A DNA stretch of 64,000 nucleotides, taken from positions 50,224 to 114,223 of the forward strand of contig ONAL01000001.1 of the NCBI GenBank assembly GCA_900315785.1, written 5' to 3'. Positions 41,650 through 51,432 of the stretch are shown here, piece by piece. The notes under the pieces were generated by a model. The model was not told the DNA's origin and searched no databases. It saw only the letters and a program-made list of their open reading frames with translations. The translations under genes and the position numbers were made by a program. Source of the stretch: an uncultured Eubacteriales bacterium (GTDB taxonomy: Bacteria; Bacillota; Clostridia; Oscillospirales; Acutalibacteraceae). Position 1 is the first letter of the stretch. Each line of letters opens with the position of its first letter.

Positions 41650-43902
41650 ATGAAAAATCAGAAGTTCAATGTAAGCGGAATGATGTGTACCAACTGTCAG
41701 GCGCACGTAGAAAACGCCGTCAATAAGCTTGACGGTGTGGATATCGTGTGCGTAAATCTTCTCGCGAATACAATGGACGTGAGCTTTGATGAAGAAAAGC
41801 TCAATAATAAGACTATTATAAAGGCTGTGAAAGCCGCAGGCTACGGAGCTAAGGAGTTTTCACGCGATAATTCTGAATACGACGAGGATTCCGACAAGAC
41901 AAGAAAACGGCTTATCCTGTCCGTAATACTTCTCATACCGCTGATGTTTATAGCTATGAGCCATATGTTCGGACTTCACATAGACTTTTTGGAGAATATG
42001 ACCGTGTTAGGAATAGCTCAGATGTTGTTCCTCGTCCCCATTCTTATACTTAACAGAAAGTATTTTGTGAGCGGAGTCAAATCAATCCTCGGTCTGAGCC
42101 CGAATATGGACGCGCTCATCGCATTGGGTGCGGGAATTTCAGTAGCATACAGCCTGTACAACTTTGTATTAGCTTCGATAAACAGCTTGAACATTATGCA
42201 GGCAAACAGCCTGGGAATTCACTATTACTTCGAATCCGCGGCAATGATACTCACATTCATTACCGTCGGAAAATATCTTGAGAGCAAGAGCAAAAGCAAA
42301 ACCTCGTCAGCAATCAGCAAGCTTGTGAAGCTCACACCCAAAACCGCGATAATCGAGAGAAACGGCGCTGAGGTTGAAATCAGTACCGACGAGATTCTGT
42401 CGGGCGACGTAGTGATTTGCAAGAACGGAATGAACATACCCGTAGACGGCGAGATTGTCAGCGGAAACTGCAGTATCGACGAAAGCGCGATTACGGGTGA
42501 AAGCATACCTGTTGACAAATCCGTCGGCGACAGCGTGACAGGCGGAACGACCGTGACGTCGGGATATATCAAGATTAAGGCGGTTAACACAGGCGACGAC
42601 ACTACCCTGTCAAAGATTATCAAGCTGGTTGAGGACGCGACAACCTCAAAAGCGCCTATCGCGAGAATTGCAGACAAGGTCGCGGCGGTTTTCGTTCCCG
42701 CTGTTATCGGCATTGCTATAGTCACAACCATAATCTGGCTTATACTCGGAGCTCCGTTTGATAAGGCTATTTCGTTCGGAATCGCCGTACTGGTAATCTC
42801 TTGTCCGTGCGCTCTCGGACTTGCCACTCCTACCGCGATTATGGTCGGAACAGGCAAAGCTGCTCAGTACGGAATTCTGATAAAATCAGCTCAGGCGCTC
42901 GAAACCGCAAACAAAATCAAGACAGTCGTTCTTGACAAAACAGGAACAATTACAAAGGGCGAGCCCGAGGTTACAGATATAATCGAAAAGAAATCCGACT
43001 TTCTGTCGATAGCATATTCAATCGAAAACAGCTCAGAGCACCCCCTCGCAAAGGCAGTTGTAAGCTACGCAAAGGATAGGACGGAGCTCAGAAATACAGA
43101 GAATTTCAAATCCTACACAGGTTTTGGTATTTCCGCGGAAATAAGCGGTCAGGTTTACTATTCGGGTAACAGAGAGTTTATCGAAAGCAAAGGAATAAAT
43201 GTTGATTATAATTCTGTAAAGGAATTATATGACGAGGGCAAAACAGTCCTCTACTTCTCAGATGATAAAGAACTGATAGGAATAATCGCGGTAGCGGACA
43301 AAGTCAAGCCGTCGAGCAAGCTTGCAATAGCAGAGCTTGACGCAATGGAGATTGAAGCCGTTATGCTGACAGGCGACAACAGGCAGACGGCACAGGCAAT
43401 TCAGAAGGCAACGGACATCAAAACAGCCTACGCTCAGGTACTTCCGCACCAGAAGGAAGAGGTTATCAGTCAGTACAAAGCCAAGGGCACGACCGCAATG
43501 GTCGGCGACGGAATCAACGACTCCCCCGCTCTCGTCTCTGCTGATATCGGAATCGCAATCGGCGCGGGTACTGATATCGCGATTGACTCGGCTGATATTG
43601 TGCTGATTAAGAGCGACCTGCGCGACGTAGTCACAACCATTCAGCTCAGCAAGGCGGTTCTGAGAAATATCAAGGAAAACCTTTTCTGGGCGTTTATCTA
43701 TAATGTGATTTGCATACCGCTTGCGGCGGGAGCTTTCTACGGACTACTCGGCTGGCAGATGCAGCCGATGTTCGGCACAATCGCAATGAGCCTGAGCTCA
43801 ATTTGCGTAGTGACAAACGCGCTGAGACTGAGAGGCTTCAAGCCAAAAGAACTGACAAAGAAAAATGACAACATAAAAGATTACGAAACAATCGTATTAT
43901 AA
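41650..43902 (+). CDS. copA: Copper-exporting P1B-type ATPase
   Basis: Exports Cu(I). 750 residues. One N-terminal heavy-metal domain with MMCTNC (about 10-15; usual form GMTCxxC), eight membrane segments, A-domain ITGES, metal-site CPCALG (about 387), DKTGTIT (about 428), SEHPLA (about 463) and GDGINDSPAL. No csoR, copY or copZ gene is adjacent. An intrinsic terminator follows. Confidence 0.95.
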   Translation: MKNQKFNVSGMMCTNCQAHVENAVNKLDGVDIVCVNLLANTMDVSFDEEKLNNKTIIKAVKAAGYGAKEFSRDNSEYDEDSDKTRKRLILSVILLIPLMFIAMSHMFGLHIDFLENMTVLGIAQMLFLVPILILNRKYFVSGVKSILGLSPNMDALIALGAGISVAYSLYNFVLASINSLNIMQANSLGIHYYFESAAMILTFITVGKYLESKSKSKTSSAISKLVKLTPKTAIIERNGAEVEISTDEILSGDVVICKNGMNIPVDGEIVSGNCSIDESAITGESIPVDKSVGDSVTGGTTVTSGYIKIKAVNTGDDTTLSKIIKLVEDATTSKAPIARIADKVAAVFVPAVIGIAIVTTIIWLILGAPFDKAISFGIAVLVISCPCALGLATPTAIMVGTGKAAQYGILIKSAQALETANKIKTVVLDKTGTITKGEPEVTDIIEKKSDFLSIAYSIENSSEHPLAKAVVSYAKDRTELRNTENFKSYTGFGISAEISGQVYYSGNREFIESKGINVDYNSVKELYDEGKTVLYFSDDKELIGIIAVADKVKPSSKLAIAELDAMEIEAVMLTGDNRQTAQAIQKATDIKTAYAQVLPHQKEEVISQYKAKGTTAMVGDGINDSPALVSADIGIAIGAGTDIAIDSADIVLIKSDLRDVVTTIQLSKAVLRNIKENLFWAFIYNVICIPLAAGAFYGLLGWQMQPMFGTIAMSLSSICVVTNALRLRGFKPKELTKKNDNIKDYETIVL

Positions 43903-43905
43903 TGC

Positions 43906-43932
43906 AACGGACGGCTTTTGCCGTCCGTTTTT
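43906..43932 (+). terminator. Intrinsic terminator of copA
   Basis: AACGGACGGC-tttt-GCCGTCCGTT, 10-bp perfect stem followed by TTTTT (43928-43932), right after the copA stop. It touches the stop of the convergent XRE gene and may also slow transcription from that side. Confidence 0.92.
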
Positions 43933-44141
43933 CAATCAAAATAAAAGAGTTCCTCAAACTTTTTATCAAGCGCAATGCAGAGAATCAGCGCAAGCTTGGC
44001 GGTCGGGTTGAACTGCCCTGTCTCAATAGAGCTTATCGTGTTGCGCGATACGCCTACCATTTTGGCAAGCTCCGACTGAGACATACCCTTTTCCTTTCGG
44101 AATCTTGCGACATTGTTGTGAAGTACAAGCTCATTATCCAT
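43932..44141 (-). CDS. XRE-family transcriptional regulator
   Basis: 69-residue helix-turn-helix protein: VARFRKEKGMSQSELAKMVGVSRNTISSIETGQFNPT is a complete Cro/C1-type HTH, and the end ALDKKFEELFYFD matches the short YvaO/PlcR-like single-domain regulators. ATG 44141 shares a base with the stop of the membrane protein upstream (TAATG), so the pair is translationally coupled. Probably the repressor of the palindromes at 44493-44539; that is inferred. Confidence 0.9.
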   Translation of the reverse strand: MDNELVLHNNVARFRKEKGMSQSELAKMVGVSRNTISSIETGQFNPTAKLALILCIALDKKFEELFYFD

Positions 44142-44470
44142 TACCTGATTACCCCGCAAAGCTGAAAAATCCAGAGCACAAGCCACATAACACCTATAGC
44201 AAAGTACATAAGCGCGACAAACAGCTCGTGCTTCTTCCTGCGGATACTATACTTTGTGATGAACGCGGTAAACGCCATCATAAAAATAGCCATATTGCAG
44301 CCGTAGCTGATTCTGTTGAACACCGCGCCCTCGATTATGTCCACAGCGATAATCAGAAGGATACCGACAAAATATGCGGCATACGCTCCCCTATGCTGTG
44401 CTTCGATATCGGCAACATCCTTGCCCTTGTTTTCCTCACGGCTCAGAGCCAGAATTTCGTTTTTATCCAT
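44141..44470 (-). CDS. Small membrane protein, DUF6442-like
   Basis: 109 residues. N-terminal MDKNEILALSREENKGKD, then three or four membrane segments (about 28-48, 55-72, 85-105). This arrangement with a coupled XRE regulator is common in Firmicutes and is usually labelled DUF6442; I give that name from memory of the N-terminal pattern. AAGGAGGT lies before ATG 44470. Function unknown. Confidence 0.78.
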   Translation of the reverse strand: MDKNEILALSREENKGKDVADIEAQHRGAYAAYFVGILLIIAVDIIEGAVFNRISYGCNMAIFMMAFTAFITKYSIRRKKHELFVALMYFAIGVMWLVLWIFQLCGVIR

Positions 44471-44492
44471 AATAATACCTCCTTAACTTATG

Positions 44493-44542
44493 CCAAGTTT
44501 ACTTGGTACTGTCATTATAGCTCTGCCAAGTATACTTGTCAA
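44493..44542 (-). promoter_or_regulatory. Consensus promoter with two palindromic operators
   Basis: Minus strand TTGACA (44537-44542), 17 bases, TATAAT (44514-44519). Two copies of one palindrome: CAAGTATACTTG (44527-44538) in the spacer and touching the -35, and CCAAGTAAACTTGG (44493-44506) just downstream of the start site. Centres are 33 bp apart, about three helical turns. A strong promoter with paired operators fits autorepression by the XRE protein it serves. Confidence 0.85.
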
Positions 44543-44554
44543 GAGGTTTTATGA

Positions 44555-44586
44555 AAAATCCCCGAATTTTTTTCGGGGATTTCTGA
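44555..44586 (-). terminator. Intrinsic terminator of the purine operon
   Basis: Minus strand ATCCCCGAA / TTCGGGGAT stem with an A-rich loop, then ATTTTTC, starting a few bases after the purD stop. Confidence 0.9.
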
Positions 44587-44588
44587 TA

Positions 44589-45854
44589 TTATTTTGTTCT
44601 GCCGATATCGGTTCTGAAGTGAGCGCCGTCAAAGTTAATCTTCTTAACCGCACTGTAAGCCTTTTTAAGAGCTTCGTCAAGAGTGTCGGCTTTAGCTGTA
44701 ACGCCGAGCACACGACCGCCGTTTGTTAGGAACCTGTCGCCGTCGAGCTTTGTGCCCGCGTGATAAACGATAGCGCCGTCAACTGAGCCGTTCTCGTCAA
44801 GACCTGTAATCTCGATACCTTTTTTGTAAGCTACGGGATAACCGCCGCTCGCCATAACTACGCAAGCCGCCGCGCCGTCGTACCATTCCACGTCAACGCT
44901 GTCGAGCTTTTCGTCAATAATAGCCTCGCAGATATCAACCAAGTCGGTCTTGAGTCTCGGGAGCACAACCTGAGCTTCGGGGTCACCGAAACGAGCGTTA
45001 TACTCGATAACCTTGGGACCGTTCGGAGTAATCATAAGTCCGAAGTAGAGACAGCCCTTGAAGGGTCTGCCCTCCGCCTTCATAGCGTTGATTGTCGGAA
45101 GAAAGATTGTGTCGTAGCACTCCTTGGCAATTTCGTCCGTATAATACGGATTGGGGCTTACTGTGCCCATACCGCCTGTGTTGAGACCCTCGTCGTTGTC
45201 GAAGGCTCTCTTGTGGTCCTTGGAGCTGACCATAGGCTTCACGACGTTTCCGTCAGTGAACGCAAGCACGCTTACCTCGGGACCTGTGAGGAACTCCTCG
45301 ATAACGATGTTGTTGCCCGAATCGCCGAACTGCTTGTCCTCCATAATGGACTTAACGGCGGCTTTGGCTTCGTCGATTGTCTGAGCAATGATAACGCCCT
45401 TTCCGAGCGCAAGACCGTCAGCCTTGACAACAACGGGAGTTGTGTTCTCGCTTTCGATATACTCGATAGCCTTCTGAGGGTCGTCAAAAACCTCATACTT
45501 GGCTGTGGGAATACCGTATTTTTTCATAAGGTTCTTGGAGAAAACCTTGGAAGCTTCGATGATAGCAGCGTTTGCTCTGGGACCGAAGGCTCTGATACCC
45601 GCGTTCTCCATAGCGTCTACCATACCCGCAGCGAGCGGATCATCGGGAGCTACGAACACGAGGTCAACGGCGCCGTCCTTAGCGAACTTTACCATTCCCT
45701 CGATATCCATTGCGCCGATATTGATGCATTCGGCGTCCTTGGAGATACCGCCGTTACCTGGAGCGCAGTAGATTTTCTCACATTTGGGGGATTCAAGCAG
45801 CTTCTTGATTAAAGCGTGCTCGCGTCCGCCCGAACCAACCATTAATATTTTCAT
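44589..45854 (-). CDS. purD: Phosphoribosylamine-glycine ligase
   Basis: Second step of purine synthesis: phosphoribosylamine + glycine + ATP to GAR. 421 residues, ATP-grasp enzyme. N-terminal MKILMVGSGGREHAL, VVKADGLALGKGVI, EEFLTGPEVSVLAF, EYNARFGDPEAQVVLPRL. Last gene of the pur operon, 13 bases after the AICAR formyltransferase gene, followed by the terminator. Confidence 0.97.
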   Translation of the reverse strand: MKILMVGSGGREHALIKKLLESPKCEKIYCAPGNGGISKDAECINIGAMDIEGMVKFAKDGAVDLVFVAPDDPLAAGMVDAMENAGIRAFGPRANAAIIEASKVFSKNLMKKYGIPTAKYEVFDDPQKAIEYIESENTTPVVVKADGLALGKGVIIAQTIDEAKAAVKSIMEDKQFGDSGNNIVIEEFLTGPEVSVLAFTDGNVVKPMVSSKDHKRAFDNDEGLNTGGMGTVSPNPYYTDEIAKECYDTIFLPTINAMKAEGRPFKGCLYFGLMITPNGPKVIEYNARFGDPEAQVVLPRLKTDLVDICEAIIDEKLDSVDVEWYDGAAACVVMASGGYPVAYKKGIEITGLDENGSVDGAIVYHAGTKLDGDRFLTNGGRVLGVTAKADTLDEALKKAYSAVKKINFDGAHFRTDIGRTK

Positions 45855-45867
45855 ATTGTTCTCCTAA

Positions 45868-47046
45868 TCAGTGATGGAAAAGTCTGATGCCTGTGAAGCA
45901 CATTGTCATATTGTACTTGTCGCAGGTCTCGATAACGTTATCGTCACGGATAGAGCCGCCGGGCTGAGCTACGAACTGAACGCCTGACTTTCTTGCTCTC
46001 TCGATGTTATCGCCGAACGGGAAGAACGCGTCGGAACCGAGGCTTACGCCTGTGTTCTTTGCGAGCCATTCCTTCTTTTCCTCTGCTGTAAGGGGCTCGG
46101 GCTTAACCTTGAAGAGGTTCTGCCATGTACCCTCACGGAGAACGTCGTCGCACTCCTCGGAGATATAAACGTCGATTGTGTTGTCACGGTCGGGACGACG
46201 GATGTTGTCTACAAACTGTAAGCCGAGTACCTTCGGATGCTGTCTGAGCCACCAGATATCAGCCTTGTTGCCTGCGAGACGTGTGCAGTGAACACGAGAC
46301 TGCTGACCTGCGCCTACGCCGATAGCCTGACCGTCCTTTGCATAGCAAACGGAGTTAGACTGAGTGTACTTGAGTGTGATAAGAGCGATAAGAAGGTCGC
46401 GCTTAGCCTCTTCGGTGAACTCTTTGTTAGCTGTGGGAATGTTAGCAGTAATCATTTCCTCGTCGATTTTGAGCTCGTTTCTTCCCTGCTCAAAGGTGAT
46501 ACCGAAAACGTCCTTGTGCTCAATCGGCTCGGGAACATAGTCGGGATCAATCTTAACTACGTTGTAGTTGCCCTTTCTCTTAGTCTTTAAAACCTCGAGA
46601 GCCTCGGGTGTGTAGTCGGGAGCGATAACGCCGTCGCTTACCTCACGCTGTAAGAGCAGAGCTGTCTGAACGTCGCAGGTATCGGAAAGAGCTACCCAGT
46701 CGCCGTAGGACGACATTCTGTCCGCGCCTCTTGCCTTTGCGTAAGCAGAAGCAATGGGAGAAAGCTCGAGGTCATCTACAAAGTAAATCTTCTTGAGTGT
46801 GTCGGAAAGCTCTGTAGCAACAGCAGCGCCCGCAGGGCTGACGTGCTTGAAGGAAGCAGCCGCGGGAAGGCCTGTAGCCGCCTTGAGCTCCTTAACGAGC
46901 TGCCAGGAGTTGAAAGCGTCGAGGAAGTTAATATAACCGGGCTTGCCGTTGAGAACCTCAACAGGAAGCTCCCCGCCGTTTTTCATAAAGATTCTGGACG
47001 GCTTCTGATTGGGATTACAGCCGTACTTCAAAGAAAGTTCGTTCAT
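45868..47046 (-). CDS. AICAR formyltransferase, stand-alone
   Basis: Penultimate step of IMP synthesis: formylates AICAR with 10-formyl-THF. 392 residues, corresponding to only the formyltransferase half of PurH. Motifs: SFKHVSPAGAAVA (KHxxPxG catalytic segment), RVHCTRLAGNKADIWWLRQHP and the FFPFGDNIERARKSGVQFVAQPGGSIRD end. There is no cyclohydrolase domain; that activity is supplied by the next gene upstream. This split form is known in clostridia. Confidence 0.92.
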   Translation of the reverse strand: MNELSLKYGCNPNQKPSRIFMKNGGELPVEVLNGKPGYINFLDAFNSWQLVKELKAATGLPAAASFKHVSPAGAAVATELSDTLKKIYFVDDLELSPIASAYAKARGADRMSSYGDWVALSDTCDVQTALLLQREVSDGVIAPDYTPEALEVLKTKRKGNYNVVKIDPDYVPEPIEHKDVFGITFEQGRNELKIDEEMITANIPTANKEFTEEAKRDLLIALITLKYTQSNSVCYAKDGQAIGVGAGQQSRVHCTRLAGNKADIWWLRQHPKVLGLQFVDNIRRPDRDNTIDVYISEECDDVLREGTWQNLFKVKPEPLTAEEKKEWLAKNTGVSLGSDAFFPFGDNIERARKSGVQFVAQPGGSIRDDNVIETCDKYNMTMCFTGIRLFHH

Positions 47047-47068
47047 TTGTTACCTCCGTAAAATTACC

Positions 47069-47803
47069 TTATTTATTTTTGTTGATAATTCTTGTAGTAG
47101 CTTTGTTAGTAGCGATGTTGATGTACCTTACAAAAAGGCTTACCTTGTTGTCCGCGTCAAGAGCGTTCCATACCTTCTCGGCAAATGTATCGATATCGTC
47201 GTTGCCGATTTCTACCAGTGTAGGCTCGCCCTCAAAGCTCGGAAGCGGGTTTCCGTCGCCCATATATGTATGGATGAAGTGACCCTGACCGCTCAAGGGA
47301 TGAGCATAATCAAAGGTGAAGCGCTGGCAGCACTTGGGGTCGCCGTTTGCGCTCTTTAAGATAGACATTGTGTAAGAGAGCTTCTCGCCTCTCGCGTCAG
47401 CCTCAGTACGGCAGTTTACGATACCGCTGATTCTGGGTGTGTAGTTGGGAGCGTCGGGCTCAAACTCACGAGCGCTGAGGCTCTGCTCAAATGTACGGCC
47501 GCAGGACATAAGCGATACGATAGTATCTGTCTGGTCGCCGTTTGTAACAATTGTGCTCTCCGCAAGAGTTCTGACGGGAGCGTAGATGATAAGGCTCGGG
47601 TCCTCAAGCTTTGACTCGTCAAAGGCTTTTGTGCGGATTCCGTCGCCGTCCTCAACGAACACACGGTTGCGGCTGTTTTCGCTTCGACCCATAATAAAAT
47701 AAGCAATAACAGCGTTTACACCGTCCTCGGTTCTTCCGAGCACGATTCCGCGTCCCGGATAAGAGGTTGATGAAATTTCTTTAGTAAGTGATACAGGCTT
47801 CAT
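47069..47803 (-). CDS. purO: IMP cyclohydrolase, PurO type
   Basis: Closes FAICAR to IMP. About 244 residues of the PurO-like cyclohydrolase family (first known from archaea), unrelated to the N-terminal half of PurH. Motifs: STSYPGRGIVLGRT, YFIMGRSENSRNR, NGDQTDTI, EPDAPNYTPRISG, FTFDYAHPLSGQGHFIHTYMGDG. I chose ATG 47803 (MKPVSLTKE), with AAAGGA eight bases upstream; earlier starts run into purN. Sits between purN and the formyltransferase, completing the pathway. Confidence 0.9.
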   Translation of the reverse strand: MKPVSLTKEISSTSYPGRGIVLGRTEDGVNAVIAYFIMGRSENSRNRVFVEDGDGIRTKAFDESKLEDPSLIIYAPVRTLAESTIVTNGDQTDTIVSLMSCGRTFEQSLSAREFEPDAPNYTPRISGIVNCRTEADARGEKLSYTMSILKSANGDPKCCQRFTFDYAHPLSGQGHFIHTYMGDGNPLPSFEGEPTLVEIGNDDIDTFAEKVWNALDADNKVSLFVRYINIATNKATTRIINKNK

Positions 47804-47816
47804 AGATACCATCCTT

Positions 47817-48443
47817 TCATTCGCTAATGCATGCGATATTATTGATAACTTTGATTTTATCCTCACAGAACAGCGATACAGCCTTGGGCAATATCTTCCA
47901 TTCCGCTTGTTCCATAATTCGTTTCTGTAAAACCTCGGGAGTGTCTCCGTACTTTACCTCGACGGCTTTCTGAATGATGATGGGACCGCCGTCACATTCC
48001 TCATTTACAAAATGAGCTGTGGCTCCGCTGAGCTTGACGCCCTTTCTGAGAGCCGCCTCGTGAACCCTGAGACCGTAGAAGCCTTCACCGCAGAAGGACG
48101 GAATCAGAGCAGGGTGAATGTTGATTATTCTGTTTTCAAAGTGCGAGATAACCTCGTGACCGAGGATTGTCATAAATCCCGCAAGCACTACCAAATCGGC
48201 GTTCTTGCTGATGAGAAGCTCTGTCAGAGCCTTGTCGTAATCGGAAAAGCTCTCAAAATCGGCTCGTCTGATTACCTCGGTTGAGATATTATTTTCCCTG
48301 GCTCTCGTGAGAGCGTAAGCGTCGGGCTTGCTGGAGATTACGCAGGTGATTTTACCGTTTTTGATAATCCCCGACTTCTCGGCGTCGATGAGCGCCTGAA
48401 GGTTTGTGCCGCCGCCCGACACAAGTACAACTATATTCTTCAT
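47817..48443 (-). CDS. purN: Phosphoribosylglycinamide formyltransferase
   Basis: Third step: GAR to FGAR with 10-formyl-THF. 208 residues. Motifs: [35 protein letters not shown] (catalytic Asn-His), [18 protein letters not shown] (catalytic Asp). ATG 48443 overlaps the purM stop by 4 bases. Confidence 0.96.
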   Translation of the reverse strand: MKNIVVLVSGGGTNLQALIDAEKSGIIKNGKITCVISSKPDAYALTRARENNISTEVIRRADFESFSDYDKALTELLISKNADLVVLAGFMTILGHEVISHFENRIINIHPALIPSFCGEGFYGLRVHEAALRKGVKLSGATAHFVNEECDGGPIIIQKAVEVKYGDTPEVLQKRIMEQAEWKILPKAVSLFCEDKIKVINNIACISE

Positions 48444-49477
48444 TCTTCTATGATAACTCCCTCGTCGCCCTTTACTACCTCGCCGAGAACTACAGCGTCC
48501 TCGCCGTTTGCCTTGAGGATTTCAAGAGATTTATCCACGTCAGCCTTGTCCACAGCGAGAACCATACCGACGCCCATATTGAAGGTGTTGTACATATCGC
48601 GCTCGGGGATGTTTCCGACTCTCTGGATAACATCAAAAATCGGAAGCACGGGAATGCTCGACTTCTGAATCTTTGCCGAAAAACCGTCTGTTAACATTCT
48701 GGGAATGTTCTCGTAGAAGCCGCCGCCTGTGATGTGAGAAATCGCCTTGACCTCAACTTCCTTGAGAAGAGCAAATATCGGCTTTACATAGAGCTTTGTG
48801 GGTGTGAGGAGAGTTTCGCCGAGAGGCTTGTCAAGCTCGGGATAGGTGTTGTTGATTGTGTTTTCGTCAATTCCGAAAACCTTTCTGACAAGCGAGAAGC
48901 CGTTTGAGTGAACGCCCGAGGAACGAAGTCCGATTATAACGTCGCCTTCCTTGAGCTTTGAGCCGTCAATCATCTTGGGCTTGTCTACCATACCAACGCA
49001 GAAGCCCGCAACGTCATAATCGTCCACAGGCATAAGTCCAGGGTGCTCGGCTGTTTCGCCGCCTACGAGAGCACATTCGGACTGAACACAGCCCTCTGCG
49101 ATACCCTCAACGATAGCGGCAACCTTTTCGGGATAGTTCTTGCCGATTGCGATATAATCGAGGAAGAACAAGGGCTTTGCGCCGCAGCAGATAACATCGT
49201 TGACGCACATTGCGACAGCGTCGATACCGATTGTGTTGTGCTTGTCAAGCAGGAAAGCGAGCTTAATCTTGGTGCCGACGCCGTCGGTGCCGCTGATTAA
49301 AACAGGCTCTTCCATATCCTTGAAGTCAGGAGCGAACAGACCGCCGAAACCGCCGATTCCCGAGATAACTCCGGGAATTTTTGTTCTTGCAACGTGCTTT
49401 TTAATAAGCTCAACAGATTCGTAGCCTGCGGTGATATCTACTCCCGCTTCCTTGTAGCTTTCGCTGAAACTCTTCAT
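48440..49477 (-). CDS. purM: Phosphoribosylformylglycinamidine cyclo-ligase
   Basis: Fifth step: FGAM to AIR. About 345 residues. Motifs: [59 protein letters not shown] chose ATG 49477, six bases after GGGGGT; the ATG at 49489 overlaps that site. purL is not in the window. Confidence 0.96.
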   Translation of the reverse strand: MKSFSESYKEAGVDITAGYESVELIKKHVARTKIPGVISGIGGFGGLFAPDFKDMEEPVLISGTDGVGTKIKLAFLLDKHNTIGIDAVAMCVNDVICCGAKPLFFLDYIAIGKNYPEKVAAIVEGIAEGCVQSECALVGGETAEHPGLMPVDDYDVAGFCVGMVDKPKMIDGSKLKEGDVIIGLRSSGVHSNGFSLVRKVFGIDENTINNTYPELDKPLGETLLTPTKLYVKPIFALLKEVEVKAISHITGGGFYENIPRMLTDGFSAKIQKSSIPVLPIFDVIQRVGNIPERDMYNTFNMGVGMVLAVDKADVDKSLEILKANGEDAVVLGEVVKGDEGVIIEE

Positions 49478-49495
49478 TTTAACCCCCATAAAATA

Positions 49496-50938
49496 CTATT
49501 TGTTAATCTTTAATGCGAATTTATCCTCATAAATAATCTTGGGCTTATCGGCGTGATATCTGCCTGTAAAGCAGCCGTCGCACAGACCGATGTTACAGCC
49601 CTCGGCGATGGAACGAATTCCCTCTACGCTTAAAAAGCTCAGAGAATCCGCGCCGATTCTCTCTCTTAACTCCTCGACGGAGAGCTTGTTCGAAATCAGA
49701 TGCTCCTCATCGGGAAGGTCGATACCGAAGTAACAGGGATAAACAAACTCGGGCGAGCTGATACGCATATGAACCTCGCTCGCTCCCGCTTCCTTGAGAA
49801 GCTTTACGATATGAGCAGAGGTGTTGCCGTGGATAATCGAGTCGTCGATAATTACCACGCGCTTACCCTTGACGACGTTTGTGAGCACGTTAAGTCGCAT
49901 TTGCAGAAGCCTGCGCTTCTTATCGTTGCCTACTCCCTCGGGAGTTCTGCCGATGTATTTATTCTTGATAAAGACGGTGGCATATGTAATACCCGAAGCC
50001 TCGGCATAGCCCTGAGCCGCGTCAAGTCCCGAATCGGGAACGCCGCAGACAATGTCGGCTTCAATCGGGTTTTCCTCAAAGAGGATTCTGCCCGCCTTAT
50101 GTCTTGCTTCGATAACGTTTACGCCGTCGATAACCGAATCGGGACGAGCAACGTAAACATATTCAAAAAGACAAAGCGAGGTTGTCTTTTTCTTTTCACA
50201 GTAATAGCTCTTGAGACCGTCGTCATCGATTACGACAAGCTCCCCGGGCTCTACGTCGCGGATAAACTCTCCTCCGACGCTGTCAATCGCGCAGCTCTCA
50301 GAAGCTATGATATAGCTGTTATTGAGCTTGCCGATACAGAGCGGCTTGAAGCCGTGAGGGTCGCGCACTCCCATAAGCTTGCTGGGTGAGCTGATAACGA
50401 GAGAATAAGCTCCCTTTAAGGTCTCCATTGTGCGCATAACCGCCTGTTCAATGCTCTCGGTATCAATTCGCTTTGTGGCGATTGTGTAGCCGATAATCTC
50501 AGCGTGCGAGTTACTCTGGAAAATAGCGCCGCCCTTTTCAAGCTCGTTTCTGATTTCCGCGAAATTGGTGATTGAACCGTTATTCGCGAGAGCCAGCGAA
50601 CCCTCGATATATCTCATAACGAGCGGCTGAGTTGCTGCTCTGTCGAGAAAATCAAGAGATGTATAACGAACGTGACCTACGGCGATTTTGCCGTCGTCAG
50701 GCAGCTTTTCAAGCGCCTTGTCGGTGAGAACCTCGGAAACAATTCCCACGTTCTTGACCGTGTAGCTCTCCTCGTCCTTGATTACCGTGATTCCGACGCT
50801 CTCCTGTCCCCTGTGCTGGAGACCGTACAGAGCGCCGCGGGTAAGCTCGGCGAGGTTATAATTATCGTTGTTGTAAAAGCCGAATACTCCGCATTCATCG
50901 TGCGGCTTATCGGTGAATTTTATGTCAATAGTTTTCAA
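49496..50938 (-). CDS. purF: Amidophosphoribosyltransferase
   Basis: First committed step: PRPP + Gln to phosphoribosylamine. 480 residues. The N-terminal nucleophile Cys follows a short propeptide (PHDECGVFGF, Cys at 17). Glutaminase motif LQHRGQES, PRPP site VVIIDDSIIHGNTS, and C-terminal cysteines (YPCYFGID, CNIGLCDGC) typical of the [4Fe-4S] Firmicute type. ATG 50938 overlaps the purE stop by 4 bases. Confidence 0.97.
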   Translation of the reverse strand: MKTIDIKFTDKPHDECGVFGFYNNDNYNLAELTRGALYGLQHRGQESVGITVIKDEESYTVKNVGIVSEVLTDKALEKLPDDGKIAVGHVRYTSLDFLDRAATQPLVMRYIEGSLALANNGSITNFAEIRNELEKGGAIFQSNSHAEIIGYTIATKRIDTESIEQAVMRTMETLKGAYSLVISSPSKLMGVRDPHGFKPLCIGKLNNSYIIASESCAIDSVGGEFIRDVEPGELVVIDDDGLKSYYCEKKKTTSLCLFEYVYVARPDSVIDGVNVIEARHKAGRILFEENPIEADIVCGVPDSGLDAAQGYAEASGITYATVFIKNKYIGRTPEGVGNDKKRRLLQMRLNVLTNVVKGKRVVIIDDSIIHGNTSAHIVKLLKEAGASEVHMRISSPEFVYPCYFGIDLPDEEHLISNKLSVEELRERIGADSLSFLSVEGIRSIAEGCNIGLCDGCFTGRYHADKPKIIYEDKFALKINK

Positions 50939-51432
50939 AGCTCATTTGCCTTTCTGATAATGTCCTCGTCCTTTTTGGCAACGCCTGCCGCCATTTCTTC
51001 TTTCATAGCCTCGAGCTTTCTGTCGAGAGTTTCGTCAGAGAGAGCGAGCATCTCGATAGCGAGCAGAGCGGCGTTAGCGGCGCCGTCAACGGCGACTGTA
51101 GAAACAGGGATACCTGTGGGCATCATAACCGTAGCCAGAAGCGCGTCCATACCGTCGAACGCTGCGGACTTAATCGGAATACCGATTACGGGAAGCGTGG
51201 TGTGCGCGGCTAAAACTCCCGCAAGATGTGCAGCCATACCTGCTGCTGCGATGATTACTCCAAAGCCGTTCTGCTTTGCGTTCTTTGCAAAGTCAGCCGC
51301 CTTGTCGGGCGTTCTGTGAGCGCTCATTACATGAACCTCATACGGCACATCAAATTCCTTCAGCTTTAAAACAGCCTTCTGAACGACCTTGAAATCACTG
51401 TCGGAACCCATAATTACGGCAACTTTTTTCAT
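50935..51432 (-). CDS. purE: 5-(carboxyamino)imidazole ribonucleotide mutase
   Basis: Makes CAIR. About 165 residues. Motifs: VAVIMGSDSDF, SAHRTPDKAADFA, IIAAAGMAAHLAGVLAAHT. The start MKKVAV at 51432 has AAAGGAGA seven bases upstream. No purK is adjacent, so whether it acts as class I or class II is open; length and SDSDF fit class I. First gene of the operon. Confidence 0.93.
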   Translation of the reverse strand: MKKVAVIMGSDSDFKVVQKAVLKLKEFDVPYEVHVMSAHRTPDKAADFAKNAKQNGFGVIIAAAGMAAHLAGVLAAHTTLPVIGIPIKSAAFDGMDALLATVMMPTGIPVSTVAVDGAANAALLAIEMLALSDETLDRKLEAMKEEMAAGVAKKDEDIIRKANEL

